Below, in pieces: positions 32,901 through 43,000 of a stretch of DNA of 64,000 nucleotides. A program made the position numbers and the translations under genes. Position 1 is the stretch's first letter, and each line of letters starts with the position of its first letter. Source of the DNA: Leguminivora glycinivorella (lineage: Eukaryota; Arthropoda; Insecta; Lepidoptera; Tortricidae); assembly GCF_023078275.1 (NCBI RefSeq), contig NC_062978.1, forward strand, positions 25,193,967-25,257,966, read 5' to 3'. Below the pieces are notes generated by a model. That model saw nothing but the letters and a program-made list of their open reading frames with translations. It did not search any database and was not told where the DNA came from.

Positions 32901-34152
32901 CCGTGAGACATATTTAAAAATATTTTAAGTGGCTTACTCACGTATTAGTAGCTTTATTTGACGTTCATATGCGCATTATATATATTTTTTTTATTTATTT
33001 ATTAATTTCGTGTAACAGAGACACATATTTTGTTAGTACATACATGAATGAAAATGACAATTAATTAAGGGTTAGTAGGAGCTTAAATCTAAAATATTTA
33101 CATAATATGCCTACTTGAAAAATAAATATTTAATTTTATTAAGTCCGCCCTCAGGAGCCGCGCGCGCAGGGCTAGCGCCCGCAGTATGCGCCGCGCTCTC
33201 GACAAACTCCTCGAATTCGAAACATGTCTAGCGCGTTATATCGACTTAATAATACCTGCTTAAAATATAAAAAAAAACTATTTTATCAGTATAATAATAG
33301 TAAAAACAATAGTCAGTATAGTAAAAATATAACTAAAATCAACAAAATTTATTTTTAGTTAGTACTACCTGTACGATACGGAGCGCGGCGAAGCGAGGGA
33401 ACGGCTGTAGGTTCAGCAACGCATACACGATGAATAAGCCGGCCACTGATTCCTAGTCAAATAAAGAAACTTTATTTACTTAACCTTTATTTAGAAAATC
33501 TTATCTCTTGATAAAAAAAAGAGTCTAAACTATGCTTACCTCAAAGTTGCTTGTGTCACGAACCATGTAGTGTTTGGCTATTTGCAACAGTTCCTCAGAA
33601 AGTTCGCCTATTTCGGCATTTGTTGATCTGTGCCTATATAATAAAATAAAATATAATAGTTTATTAGTTTTATTTACTAGGTATCACTACTATTAGGCTA
33701 GGCAAAGAGCAATATTTACACAGGTTTCTACTTTTTTGAGATACGAGGCGAACAAGCAGACAGCTCACCTGATGGTAAGCGCTCACTGCTGCCCCTGGAC
33801 ACCCGAAACACCAGAAGTGTTGGAGGTGCATTGCCGGCCTTTAAGATGGGTGTACACTCTTTTCTTTTCTATGTATTATGTTACCATAAGTTTAAATAGA
33901 CAGTAGTGGGCAATATAACATAAGTTTATCAACAGAGTTAATAAATTTTAAAACTAGCTAAATAACAAACAGTCATGGGTTGTGGCGAACACCAATTACA
34001 TTACTGATGCCTTACTGATATGCCGTGGCAAAGTTCATGTCCTTGTAATGCGAGCAGAATGTCAGGTAGTTAATGTGGTCCCCGCGGCAGCAGCGGTGTA
34101 TGAGCTCCTCACAGTCGTCAGCGAACCCGTCCGCTATGTACACCTGATGCAT
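17969..34152 (-). CDS. Probable snRNA-activating complex subunit 1 (SNAPC1-like)
   Basis: SNAPC1 is part of the SNAPc factor that binds proximal elements of snRNA promoters for RNA polymerases II and III. Seven exons join in phase: 34016-34152, 33540-33633, 24471-24633, 21957-22088, 21086-21178, 19774-19885 and 17969-18758 (506 residues). The N-terminus (DDCEELIHRC...FCSHYKDMNFATAY) resembles the SNAPC1 start. A middle helix (MNSIFERYSKAKS) and an IKKRAM...EQRK block match positions expected in the family. The last exon is low-complexity, acidic then lysine-rich, with an AT-hook-like KKKGRPKKNKRG, suggesting a nuclear, DNA-binding tail. The start was chosen at the ATG at 34152 (A at -3, close to the family N-terminus); ATGs at 34185 and 34212 are alternatives. 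Exon structure is firm because six consecutive phases agree. The family name is from memory of weak similarity and less sure. Intron 2 (8.9 kb) holds the BEL nest. Confidence 0.62.
18903..19020 (-). repeat. LINE-like 3' tail
   Basis: This AT-rich minus-strand block ends in AATTAAAAAAAAA and contains GACCCATCGTTAGCG-type sequence. It looks like a retroposon 3' end. Weak evidence. Confidence 0.3.
19138..19286. mobile_element. Inverted-repeat element with TCATCCATATATTACGTCA ends
   Basis: The left TCATCCATATATTACGTCAC and right GTGACGTAATATGTGGATGA are near-perfect inverted repeats of ~20 bp. The core has an 18-bp G run (19165-19182). It is non-coding and lies in a SNAPC1 intron. Confidence 0.65.
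19483..19708. mobile_element. Inverted-repeat element with CGCCGTCAATAGAA ends
   Basis: Left AAGTCGCCGTCAATAGAATT and right AATTTCTATTGACGGCGATT are inverted. The interior is AT-rich without an ORF. It is 65 bp from SNAPC1 exon 19774-19885. Confidence 0.5.
20180..20292 (+). mobile_element. LINE 3'-UTR fragment
   Basis: GGTTGACTGGTAGAGAATGC, TTAAGTCCGCCTTTTGTAC and a terminal AATAAATAAATG tail. The inverse of this end is seen at 62080-62372, so it is a dispersed LINE terminus. Confidence 0.55.
20560..20690 (+). repeat. 'GTGGCAAACAAGCATACG' dispersed repeat
   Basis: TACGTCGGTGGCAAACAAGC, CGGTCACCGTAACCTATGGA and ATGCGCGTTGCC. The same block is at 56745-56893 on the minus strand, and in fragments near 23335 and 33735. 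Probably a retroposon 3' end. Confidence 0.6.
20800..21075 (-). mobile_element. Non-LTR retrotransposon, ORF C-terminus remnant
   Basis: The minus strand reads PRSWNSLPASIFPS...FKSRVNRHVLDEIAPS, the typical end of a LINE reverse-transcriptase ORF. The same family, broken by later insertions, flanks the hAT-like element at 24687-24722 and 32735-32790. Another piece is at 49725-49870. Confidence 0.7.
21722..21930 (+). repeat. Interspersed repeat, 'GTAGGTGAACGCG' family, copy 4
   Basis: It runs from TCGGACACTGGCGATCAAAT to GGGAGTGGCCATACTGC, 27 bp from SNAPC1 exon 21957-22088. The last third of the family consensus is missing. Confidence 0.75.
22190..23157. other. SNAPC1 intron, no exon seen
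   Basis: AT-rich sequence between two exons. No additional exon is required, because the flanking exons join in phase. No repeat family was recognised. Confidence 0.4.
23158..23272. mobile_element. Short inverted-repeat element with GGCCC ends
   Basis: Left GGGGCCCATTTCTTAAA and right TTCGAGAAACGGGCC are inverted, with AGTTACAAGTTAC and GTAACTTG inside. A related piece interrupts the Ig exon array at 55551. Confidence 0.55.
23480..23914. mobile_element. DNA element with ~100-bp terminal inverted repeats
   Basis: The left arm (from GAGTTCCACCATAGAGGAAT through CAAATAGCGTAAATTATCAG) is complementary to the right arm (GATAATTTACGCTATTTGAC through TCCACTATGGTTCCACAT) with a few mismatches. The middle ~200 bp is AT-rich and non-coding. 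It lies in a SNAPC1 intron. Confidence 0.7.
24861..25420 (-). repeat. BEL 3' LTR
   Basis: This is the 3' copy relative to minus-strand transcription. It is identical to the other LTR except for position 25006. The small open frames inside it are present in both LTRs and are not genes. Confidence 0.95.
25749..31142 (-). CDS. BEL/Pao Gag-Pol polyprotein
   Basis: A single ORF of 1,797 residues from the ATG at 31142 (six further in-frame codons upstream lack an ATG). Order: Gag region; cysteine/histidine zinc-knuckle cluster around residues 350-420 (CSLCKNKQHEH..., CNNCLSVKHKTSSC, CSHCSLRHH); aspartic protease near 540; reverse transcriptase with YMDD near 945; RNase H (FSDASE, FSDSEVAL) near 1120-1210; HHCC integrase zinc site near 1425; DDE integrase core with SDNGTNF near 1560; and a C-terminal Pao-type tail. 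Fused gag-pol is normal for the superfamily. No stop or frameshift is seen. One oddity is that the protease active-site triplet reads D-P-G where the family usually has D-S-G or D-T-G. No envelope ORF follows. Confidence 0.93.
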   Translation of the reverse strand: MSKSSKARKGSEGFISDNYNTNKNQLALYTVRRDVIYKRVENILELAYKAETDPSQYRAFHTSTLNLDKMREDYQTVLESYNLLQLQMQPDAEVDYESWSAFEEMFCYIKQVLIDNESKVPSEPAHSLKPICRLPKLELLSFDGDVKNWPLFYQQFKSVIHENSSLTDSEKVYYLVGKLTGNATSVCSGLPATAENYHVIWNALIQKYDDPRSLASTYFNQLLTFKQLTATNAAGLDSFLNKFNSSVEALKQLNLVDLTDFMLLHLALQKLDADTIKLFEITYRKDKIPTYQNLIEFVKEQNKVLSRSPNAAISKPVEISAKKHLLQKTKSFVNTDAANDKGASDKCSLCKNKQHEHLYSCQSFNNMTPHDRFNFIKSNAYCNNCLSVKHKTSSCTSKRHCSHCSLRHHTMLHFNTKEKSHCNVSAVVSAPASNNCFPAATNNVVIPAPAPAYDPTTALPSAEVNRTAQANIIDPAIAAVKVENGLISRHEENTVSLCTFAGEDNSNQCLVTALLATAKIKVIDSLNRTHVLRALIDPGSMSDYISVACCKRLSLAINKPLYPTEATGLGELTLKTKGHTALTFSSLKDESYRYSIRPRVVDHITSELPDSRIDREVVNYARNLNLPLADDGFSEPGPIDILLGVNVYCKILLLNKIESSNPIIPTVFETTLGYILMGDAAIVNPPTASRTLCAFTSDPLHKLVESFWATEEIPSRTFLSPDDQKCEDIYTSTTVRNNDGSYTVDLPFKDDPHTLGDSFKTAKRRFLLLEKKFSKNPELKSGYDEVIRDYLDKGILTRASADDESTDGFYLPHRPVLRNDKISTKVRPVLDGSAKTDTGLSLNDILHSGRNLQANIFHILLNVRIYKIAFFADVKQMYLCIYVNSSHRKYQRILYRFSDTDPLEVLTFTRVTFGLRPSAFLAIRTLRQLAADERHRWPKAASVLERDVYMDDLATSTFSTEEAVKIADELIALFKAGGFDLLKWSSNSRELLEHIPESHRQSKSISFDDGDTFKILGLKWLPTRDCFVFDISNPPSVCTKRAILSATARLYDVLGLVGPVILYAKLIIKQLWLLSIDWDEEPPPHIIKLWQQYLAELPLISQLNFPRHLGIETRSQVSLVGFSDASESAYGCVIYAHVVNGNEPPVVTLLCSKSRVASAKPKITLARLELCGILLLSRLLKEVHDTMSSRHKIKNIYAFSDSEVALCWSVASPHRFDTYVANRISQIQSNISPGNLYHVAGAQNPADCVSRGLTPSLLVQHELWFKGPVWLSQPTERWPIQSFVPKRAPLPEEKTLSHVTTEANKPEHPFLSLATRCSSWNKLLRVTVYVLRFIKKLSPNEVITANDLNTAELEIIKAIQNANFSADIKAISNGLKCSLKLQKLFPFLSDGILRVGGRLSNSSLDYESKHPIILPKKGHVVELIIDHYHRNNLHAGPQHLVGILKTKFWIISCRRIVRQITQKCNRCFSLNPRPTFPLMSSLPKCRLEQCKAFMHTGIDFAGPLYATPYRKRGVRSVKVYICLFICLVTKAVHIELASNLTAACFIDAFKRFLSRRGPCNFIYSDNGTNFVSAKAYFKELHDLLESDDYYQTFSNELAKHRITWKMNPPTASHFGGIWEANIKSSKTLLFRVIGKQTLTFQELETVLVQLEAVLNSRPLYVLSSDPSEPLALTPSHFLTMSPLEFLPAADLSDENTNLLSRYSLLDSLVQSYWKRFRTEYLHNLQQREKWNAPSNPIKIGTVVILKVDNAPPLQWPLGIITNIYPNSQDGVIRVAEVKTKTGTYKRPVIRLCPLPTQ
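31161..31808 (-). other. BEL 5' untranslated leader
   Basis: About 650 bp lie between the 5' LTR and the gag-pol start, including the primer-site-like TGGTCACTTCTCGCC. A 103-codon frame at 31274-31585 has no recognisable feature and is not called. Confidence 0.6.
31809..32368 (-). repeat. BEL 5' LTR
   Basis: 5' LTR relative to minus-strand transcription, 560 bp, TG...CA ends, immediately followed (32369-32373) by the CTATG target duplicate. Confidence 0.95.
33735..33880 (+). repeat. Dispersed repeat, 'CACCTGATGGTAAGCG' type
   Basis: GGCGAACAAGCAGACAGCTC, CACCTGATGGTAAGCGCTCA and GCATTGCCGGCCTTTAAG are wide-spread repeat phrases. A short relative is at 2690-2755. It lies in SNAPC1 intron 1. 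Confidence 0.5.
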
Positions 34153-34551
34153 TATAGGGATACCTGTGGCAATACCAGAATTCATGACAACAAATGTTCT
34201 CTTGTTTAACAATACGTGTTCGAGCGCCCGTCTGCACGCACCAACTTACTTGCCTCATCTCCCATTGTCAGGGCAATGATAATACTGGATGAGGTTGCCA
34301 CCAAAATAGATATATTTAACTGCACTCCGACTGAATTTATAAGGAGTGCAAGCTGGCAATTATGTTTTATACCAAATGCCTGAAGTTCAACTGTGTACTT
34401 AGTATTATCTTATGTGTGGTTAAATTGTTAATGTTTAGTTTTTTTTATGTAATTTAATATATATCACATGTTGGATTAGTCTGGTGGTATAAAAAAAAAT
34501 AAACAAAAATATCTGTCATCCTAACATTGGCACAAGCCAGAGTAGGAAAAT

Positions 34552-35084
34552 AAAACCGGCCAAGAGCGTGTCGGGCCACGCTCAGTGTAGGGTTCCGTAG
34601 TTTTCCGTATTTTTCTCAAAAACTACTGAACCTATCAAGCTCAAAACAATTTTCCTAGAAAGTCTTTATAAAGTTCTACTTTTGTGATTTTTTCATATTT
34701 TTTAAACATATGGTTCAAAAGTTAGAGGGGGGGGATGCACTTTTTTTTCCTTTAGGAGCGATTATTTCCGAAAATATAAATATTATCAAAAAACGATCTT
34801 AGCAAACCCTTATTCATTTTTAAATACCTATCCAACAATATATCACACGTTAGGGTTGGAATGAAAAAATTTCAGCCCCCACTTTACATGTAGGGGGGGT
34901 ACCCTAATAAAACATTTTTTTCCATTTTTTATTTTTGCACTTTGTCGGCGTGATTCATATACATATTGGTACCAAATTTCAGCTTTCTAGTGCTAACGGT
35001 TACTGAGATTATCCGCGGACGGACGGACAGACAGACATGGCGAAACTATAAGGGTTCCTAGTTGACTACGGAACCCTAAAAAAA
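34552..35084 (+). mobile_element. 'GGGTTCCGTAG' element, copy C
   Basis: This copy lies in the 2.9-kb space between the divergent SNAPC1-like and TADA1 genes. It has a short (GGAC)n tract and small deletions relative to copies A and B. Confidence 0.8.
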
Positions 35085-36264
35085 TCTGTGTTCTGTGTTA
35101 AAAGTAATGCTTTAGACTTCCCTAGAATTGTAAAAGGAAACTCATTAATAATTTAGAATATGAAAAGAAAATCTCGACACCCAATTGGGTAATAAAACAC
35201 GGGTAAAACCAGTGATTTATTTAAATTTATCAAATATTATGATAGGTACACAGATAAAAAGAACGACTTAAATATTACTTACGCGGCATTATTAAGGTCT
35301 TCCGTATGTGATTAAAGTAGGGTTATTTCCTTTATCGAATTTTTTATGCAAAAAAATGTTTCAAACTAAGAGCTTAACTGCAAATCAGAGTTAAAAATCA
35401 AATCAGTCAAGTCAAATCAAAACTACTCTGAACTGACTGAACAGACTGAAACTAAAGCTGAAACATGTCCCAAACGTCAAAGTCAGAAGATTTTTTTTTT
35501 CATTGCCAGCTCTAAATTTCAAATAGTCTTATAAAAGGCAGTTTATTTTTATTTTTCAAACAATACAGGGTGTAAAGCTAATACGGACGAATCTCTTTAC
35601 GGTGGAGTATAGGACATAGAAATGTAATTAGATAACTTTTATTTAAAAATTATTAATTTTTTATCCCTACAAAATAATTCATCCCGCAATTCAATGCAAA
35701 CACGATCGCATTAAACATTGTCAACGTTGATCTGACAGTTGTCATTGACTGTCTTCGCCCACACGTTTATAGTACATTACTGATGGGAAATTTTTCAAAA
35801 ATTCATTATGGGGTGAAAATTAAGCGTAACTCAAAAACACCTCTCAATTACTGATAGCACTGATGAATTTTATGCCTGATTTTATTTAACGCCCGTATGA
35901 CGTTTACATTCTGCATACAAAATTAGACTAGTTGTCAAACGCCTAACTTTGAAACACTACAAACTGTTAATTTTAAAGATGACTAATACATAATTGCAGT
36001 GGTTAACTTTTAGCTTGATTCGCAATACAATACACTGTACGATATGTTTGTCAATGTTTAACGGCAAAAAAATCATGAATTATACGCTTTTGAGATTAAC
36101 TAGCAACACTGAAATAGATAAGCTATTCAAGGTAGTTTTTAAATTGTCGTATCGAGTTTTGTGATTCTTAAGATATGCTACTTAAAACTACGCTGAAATG
36201 TCTTCACCAATCATATTGACCCTATCATAGATTTATATATTATTAAGCTAGATTGAGTTGATAG
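35085..36264. other. Intergenic between SNAPC1-like and TADA1, no gene seen
   Basis: AT-rich sequence. Part of it (35570-35800, ACAGGGTGTAAAGCTAATAC) looks like an old repeat. No exon or recognised promoter element. Confidence 0.4.
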
Positions 36265-36815
36265 GCCAAAAAGTGTGTCCACATGAGAGGGTAAAGTTGG
36301 GCAAGCGCGGATCCAGCTTCGTGCCCAGGGGGGGGTCACGTGGTAAAGGCCCGGGGCCCCAGGGGGAGTCACGTGGTCTATTTGTATGGCCAACTTAGGC
36401 TCCAGGGGGGGGGTCATGACCCCCATGACCCCCCCCTGGATCCGCGCATGAGTTGGGGCTGGTGTCCCTCTCGCACTTATTGCCACTGTCAAAATTATTT
36501 GAATGACGTCATCACTGTCATTATTTGGGGATACCAGTCAATATTCAAAGTTACTACTAAATCTACTAATACCGAATTAAAGGTTTTTTTTAATTGCGCA
36601 AATCTTGGGTTTTATGGCTTCATAATAATGACTTACCAATTCGTTTCAAGGCATTAATATCCTTGCCTCGATATAATACAAAAATAATTTAAGAAGTTTA
36701 TAAACTTAGTTATCATACAGGTATACTACTATTATAGTAATCTCTTTAACACTGGTCACACGTGCGAGAGGGACACCAGCCCCAACTTTGACCCTCTCAT
36801 GTGGACACACTTTTA
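36265..36815. repeat. Inverted duplication upstream of TADA1, one arm split by a G-rich element
   Basis: The left arm (GTGTCCACATGAGAGGGT...GTTGGGGCTGGTGTCCCTCT) and right arm (36765-36815, GAGAGGGACACCAGCCCCAA...CATGTGGACACAC) are inverted copies. The left arm is interrupted at ~36303-36448 by a G/C-rich element with inverted GCGCGGATCCAG ends. Confidence 0.65.
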
Positions 36816-37061
36816 CTAGTCTGATAAGAACGCCTTTCTGCACTGGTGATAAAGTTCAATTTAGTATGGCAAAAAAAGTGTGAGCTCAGTCCCTATTGAA
36901 TATCCATGGACCCTATTGACAGTGACAGCCTGTGACAGTGACACTGACAGTAAATAAATCGCATCGCATGCTATGCGTATAAATTAATTTACAGAATAAA
37001 TTGGGTTTTAAAATAATTTATTCATTATTTCGCTAAATATTACTTGCATTAAACAATAAAT

Positions 37062-40000
37062 ATGAGTTCGGATACCTTGAACATAGCTCGACGAAAGCTC
37101 AATGAAGTGCTTGGCGAAAAATCAACAAAGTACTTCCATCACATGAAACAATGGTTTCGAATGAAACTTACGAAGGAAGAATTCGACACAGAAGCTCGAG
37201 CCCTGTTGTCTTCAGATCAGGTTCGCTTCCACAACGAGTTTTTATTAGCTTTATTGAACAAAGTGGAAGGTTTGGCTGAAACATCTATTAACATCGCCCA
37301 AGAAAAAGCGAGTTCTCATAACAGAAACAGTCGAAGGCATAAGCGAAGCTCGCGAACGTCAGAGAAGTCGAACTTCGAGCCGGCGGATTTGCTGGAGTAT
37401 TTGCCGCCGAACTCCCCGCCTGGTGCGGGCAGCGATGGGGCTCTGAAATATGCTGCACAGGTATATAATGTTATTTAGCAAACAATTTAATATGATTAAA
37501 GATGGTAGATTGCTAAGATGACCTGCATGATATAGCAAGCTCCTCCCAGCGCTCAGAATCTATGTTACAAGCATTCATGTGTGATTTGACCTCCACCAAT
37601 TCAGAGTAGAATACAGTATCGAGCAAGTGGTGGTTATCCATATGAAGTACAGGTCTTGGTTCGAATACCTTTGAATTTTTTTTTCTTTTATTTATTTATT
37701 CCAAGATTTCCAAGTTTACAATTGTACCTTAACAGCTAAGGCCACAGCGGCACAAATTGGTTTTATCAATACTTACTAACTGTCTCATTCTAAATTTTCT
37801 GTAAATTTCAGGAAATCTTCCTCCCCGACCATGCATTAGTGGTTGGCCGTTTCATGTTAGCAGCATGGGAGCTCGGCCTCGAAGGAGCTGACGATGAAGC
37901 AGCTGACCTCATAGTTGTTGCCGTCCAAAACTTCCTTAAAAACATAATTTCAGCTGTTGTAACTCAAAGAAAAGGTTACAAGATACGTAATAAGAACTTT
38001 ACGTATGATGTGGGTGGTGATATGCCTAACATGTGGCTCCGGAATACAGCCAAGTTGTACGATCCACAAGGAGACGGGAGGGTGGAGGTTGATGATGCGG
38101 TGGATGGGCTGGGGCCACGGTGCCCGCCTACTATTGATGAGGTCGAGCATGCTACGGCTTATGAAATTGCTTGCAGGTGAGATTTTGTACACTTTGTTAT
38201 GTAATCCATGTAGAGCCATTTCTATTAAAGAGAGCATCAACTAGAGTGTTTCACACAGATGTCATATATACCATAGATCAAGCAAACGTATCTACTTAGC
38301 GTGTCAAATGAACTCAGTGAAATCCACTGAGTTGTCCGTCTTTAATCGCAGCTTGCAGCTTTCGGGCGTCAATTTTTGTAAGTTGAAGTCAATCAAAACA
38401 TAAAAAATGCCTCGTTACGTGATATTCAATTGCAACAACACAAAAATTATGAACAATCAAGAGCCTGAGACATATTTAAAATTACAGGCAAGAAACAACT
38501 TCAGTACAAAATTTGACACGCTCGGCCCCTATACAAATAGATGAACTTGTTTCTTCTATCTAAATTTAGTTCTGTGGTGTTTCACTAAAATTTTAATAAA
38601 TAAAAATTTGCAAGCCAGCTCTGCCGTGCGATGACAAGACACTGTATCTAAAAAACACCTATTTTCCAGAAATCGCAAAAAACTTTTTTTTTCTTTAATT
38701 GGCCACAGAGTCATTATTTTTCATCCGATTGTAATGAAATTTGGACATTTTACAGATAATATGTTACTATTAGTGACCATTTAAAAATAATGCAATATTT
38801 ATACTTCTTTCATGCATTTTAGAGCATAAACGTGTTATGTCGTAATATACTTTATCAGTAATATGTGCGAGTTGCATTGACAAAACACTGTAACGCATGA
38901 ATTACAGTGTTTTGTCATAGCAGACCATATTACTCCTAAGAGAATTCCAGGTGTGTACTATGTGTACACTATTAAATTAAACTGAAATAGTTGTCATATA
39001 CCTTCTTATGAATAAGTAACTTTATACTAGTATGTGACATCTATTTCAGTTTATAAATATGTAGGTAAATCAATAAAGCAAACAAGCAAGGGATGCTGCT
39101 TCTGCTTCTGTTGCTTTAACATTTTGTGGGACTACGTATTCGCTTGTTTTTTCTTTGGCACAACTTCAACCTGAGACTCGGGTACTTCAGGAATCAGAAG
39201 CAGTATGTGTATGGAGCGTGCCATGCTCGGTACCAAGATTCAAGATCGGGTGAGGAATGCCAAGATCCGTTGTCGCACCAAGGTGCAAGACGTGGGTTTC
39301 GTCATTACCCAACTTAAATAGAGTTGTGAGGGACATGTTGCTAAGCAGAGTGATGGCTGTTTAAATAGGAATAACTAAAGACGGCACTGTAGTTAATTCC
39401 GTAAGACAATCTGATATTGGTTGGTTCATATTTTCGTCTAATTGAGTCACTGCTGGATGTACTTGATAAGGCGAAGGTATTGAGTACTCAATATCCATAC
39501 CTACCTGTTCCATCGGCTATTGTTGAGCAGCATAATCAGTAGAACAGTTTATTTTGTTTGATACAACATAATCATCTATACTTTTCTTATTAGTTTTGGC
39601 GTTCAGGGGTAGTTTATCACTTTCACTTTTTAATCTGGCAAAATTCGATGACACATTTGAATGAAACTCTCTGTTGCAATGTTTAGAAAGTTTTAATTTA
39701 ATTTATTCCGTTCTTTACATACTCATTTTAATAGTCTATTGATATCCACACTGTAGTGGGCATAAGTATTGCATGCATGTGTAAGCGAGTTAGTATTAAT
39801 AAATCGTTTGAACTATCAACACGTGTTCACCATTAATCGAACCTGACTCCGATCCCCACATGGCGACCCTGAGCCATGAACGCGCATATCGCCCGCCGCC
39901 GGGTGCATTCCAAGGCGACGGCGCCGCGCGCGTCAGCATTTTGGACGGTCCGGTGCAGTGATGTTGCTAATATTATTGAGTAATACCTTCATGACTTTTG

Positions 40001-43000
40001 CAAAGACAATACTTGTTCGTTCGGTCAGAAACAACCGTGGTGATCGATTTAACTGATTTTATGAACTTTACCTATTCGCGTCGTGTTGTGTTGGACGTTT
40101 CGTCTGTTGTGCTACATTTAAAGGACGATGGGAAAATCCTACTCGAAACAAGAGGAGAAGGAAGTTATAATTACGCAAAATGCGGCAGGTTCCAACGAAG
40201 GACAAGGCATCTCAGAGCACACAGAGCATCTGCGAGTGAACAACATTTTAGTGTCATGCATATTGACCATCGTCGCTATCGGTGTTTTGATCTACGCGTT
40301 CTACCGATATAGAAAATGCCACCATAAATGGATACGACGAGAAATACAAAGTGACATGGTACGGCGCATTCGACTGAGGCTTTCCGGACGCAGGCAGACT
40401 CGAGGCGATGACGCTGGTCCCGGTGACGTTGCAGAAGAAGAAACACGTGTGATGTGAAGTGAGATACGATAAAAGTGAGGTATGATAAAAGGAGTGTTTT
40501 TCGTATTAATTGACGCGATTATTCTTAATTTTAGCAAGTAGTTTAGCAATTACTATAAAAACTTGGCATGTTTTACTTATGGAAGCAGAATTAAATACCA
40601 TATTAAGTGAACTTGGCAAACTACAAGTAGATTTAAGTAAATTAGGACCCAACCGCCGTTTGCAAAAGATAGGGGTCGATAAAATTAAAAAGGCCCAGGA
40701 ACTATATTTGTGTTATGTAAAATTAATTGAGTCTACCTCAAGCAGCAGTACAGCGGAACAGTTTCCCGGCTGCATATTTGATGTTCTATGCGATAAAATC
40801 GATAAAATATATAATAAAATACTAGAGTATAGTAATTACAGTACTTGCGGAATCCAAAAACGAATCGAAATGGCTGAGAAATTTGACTTAAAGGAAGTAG
40901 GGTCTCTGATTCCCTTGTACGACGGCAAGGATGAAACTGTTGAAAGAATTATCGAAGGCATTGAAATGATGGAAAGCATATTACAAGAGGCAAGTAACAA
41001 GAAATTGCTGATTTCTTTTGTCCTTAAAACAAAATTGACTAAAAATGCGAAACTCAAATTAAAGACAAGCTACGATACTGTTTCAGCATTAGTTTCAGAC
41101 ATTAAAAAATATTTACTCCCGAAAAAGTCAGCAAATTCATTGTTAATGCAACTTAATAGCATTACACAAAATAATCTATCACTTTCAGACTATGGCGATA
41201 AAATTGAGGAATTGTTTACAAATCTCACGATTGCGCAAGCGGACAATGATACAAAAGCTTGCGAAATCCTGAGACCTATAAACGAAAACTTAGCTGTAAA
41301 AAGATTTGCAGATGGTTTGCGTAACAGGAGGCTAGGTACTATCATTGCGGCAAGGAATTACAAGGAATTGAAAGAAGCGGTGCAGGCTGCGAAGGATGAG
41401 GACAACAGCCAGCCAACACCAGTAGTGATGCACATGAGAGGCTACAGGAGAGGATATCCGGTAAGTAGACACTTCAACAGCCGTGGATACTACTCTCAAC
41501 GTTATAGTGGTCGATCTAATAGCCGTGGCTCATATCCGCGTTATAACCAATACCACCATACCAGCAACTGGGCACCAAATAACTTTAACAGGTATAGAAG
41601 TAGCAACAGTTATCAGCAATATAGAGGACGAGCTACGCGCAATAATTCGCGTACTAGGAGCCAGAGTGCGCGGGACAACCGCGGCACCTCACGGAATGTG
41701 ACCTACACTGCTACAACAAGAGAGGGAAACCAGGTAAGTGACGAACACCCCAACCTTTCAGAATTTTTTCGTCCATAAAGTATTAACATGTGACGGAGTA
41801 GATTACGTGTTTACATGCGAAGGGTTAAATTATGTAAGTTTAAAAGTACAAGGACAAGAATTAATTTTCATTATTGATACAGGGGCGACGTGTTCATTAA
41901 TTCATATAGATAGAGTTCCAAATAACTTATTGCAAAAGGTAGATGCAACAATAAAAGGCGTGGGAGGTGATATCACCTGCAATAACAAAGCTTATGTATC
42001 GCTAGAGAACGGTAACCAGATATCATTCACACAGAAGTTCTACGTATTAAATGAAATGCCATGTCATGCGGATGGACTTCTCGGTTCAGATTTCTTACGA
42101 ACTTATGGCGCAGATATCAACTTACGGACGAACTTGTTAACTTTGCATTCTGACGATCGAATGTGTGTGTTACCAATTCACGGAAATGGTGACACCAATA
42201 CACATTTATCAGTACCAGCTAGAACTGAGACATTGCATTTGATAAAAGTCGATTCATCTTTTCAAATAGGAAATGAATATGTAATTAGCGCAGGAGAGTT
42301 ATTCGAAAATGTTTTTATAGCCGGTAGTATAGGAAAGGTCAAAAATAATAGGATACCGATTAAAATATTAAATACAACTGACAGGGACATTCAAATACCT
42401 ATTTTCACGCCAAAACTTACTCCCTTGAAGGACTATGACATATGTTACTTTTACAAATATGACAATGGAGTAGATAGGGTTTCACGATTGCTACAAACAT
42501 TAAAGTTAAATCACTTAAATAAAACCGATAGGAAGCTTATTGAATCAATTTGTGTGAAATACGCAGACGTTTTTTACTTAGATGAAGACAAGCTAGGCAC
42601 TACAAACATATTAAGTCAGAGTATTAGTGTTAAACCCAACACCAAACCAATATACGTAAAACCATACAGACTACCAGAAACTATGAAGCCAGAGATTAGT
42701 AGACAGATTAAAAATATGTTAAAAGATGACATCATAGAACCCGCAAATAGTGATTGGAATAGCCCAATACTTTTAGTTCCCAAAAAATCGGACGGTAATA
42801 CGAAAAAATGGAGGTTAGTCGTAGATTATAGAAAAATAAACAACGTAATTCAAGATGATAAGTTTCCACTACCTAACATCAACGAGATTTTGGACTCATT
42901 ATCAGGCGCAGTATATTTCAGTCACCTAGACTTGCAACAATCTTATTATCAAACAGCATTGGATGAAGACAGTAGAAACATTACATCATTTACCACCAGT

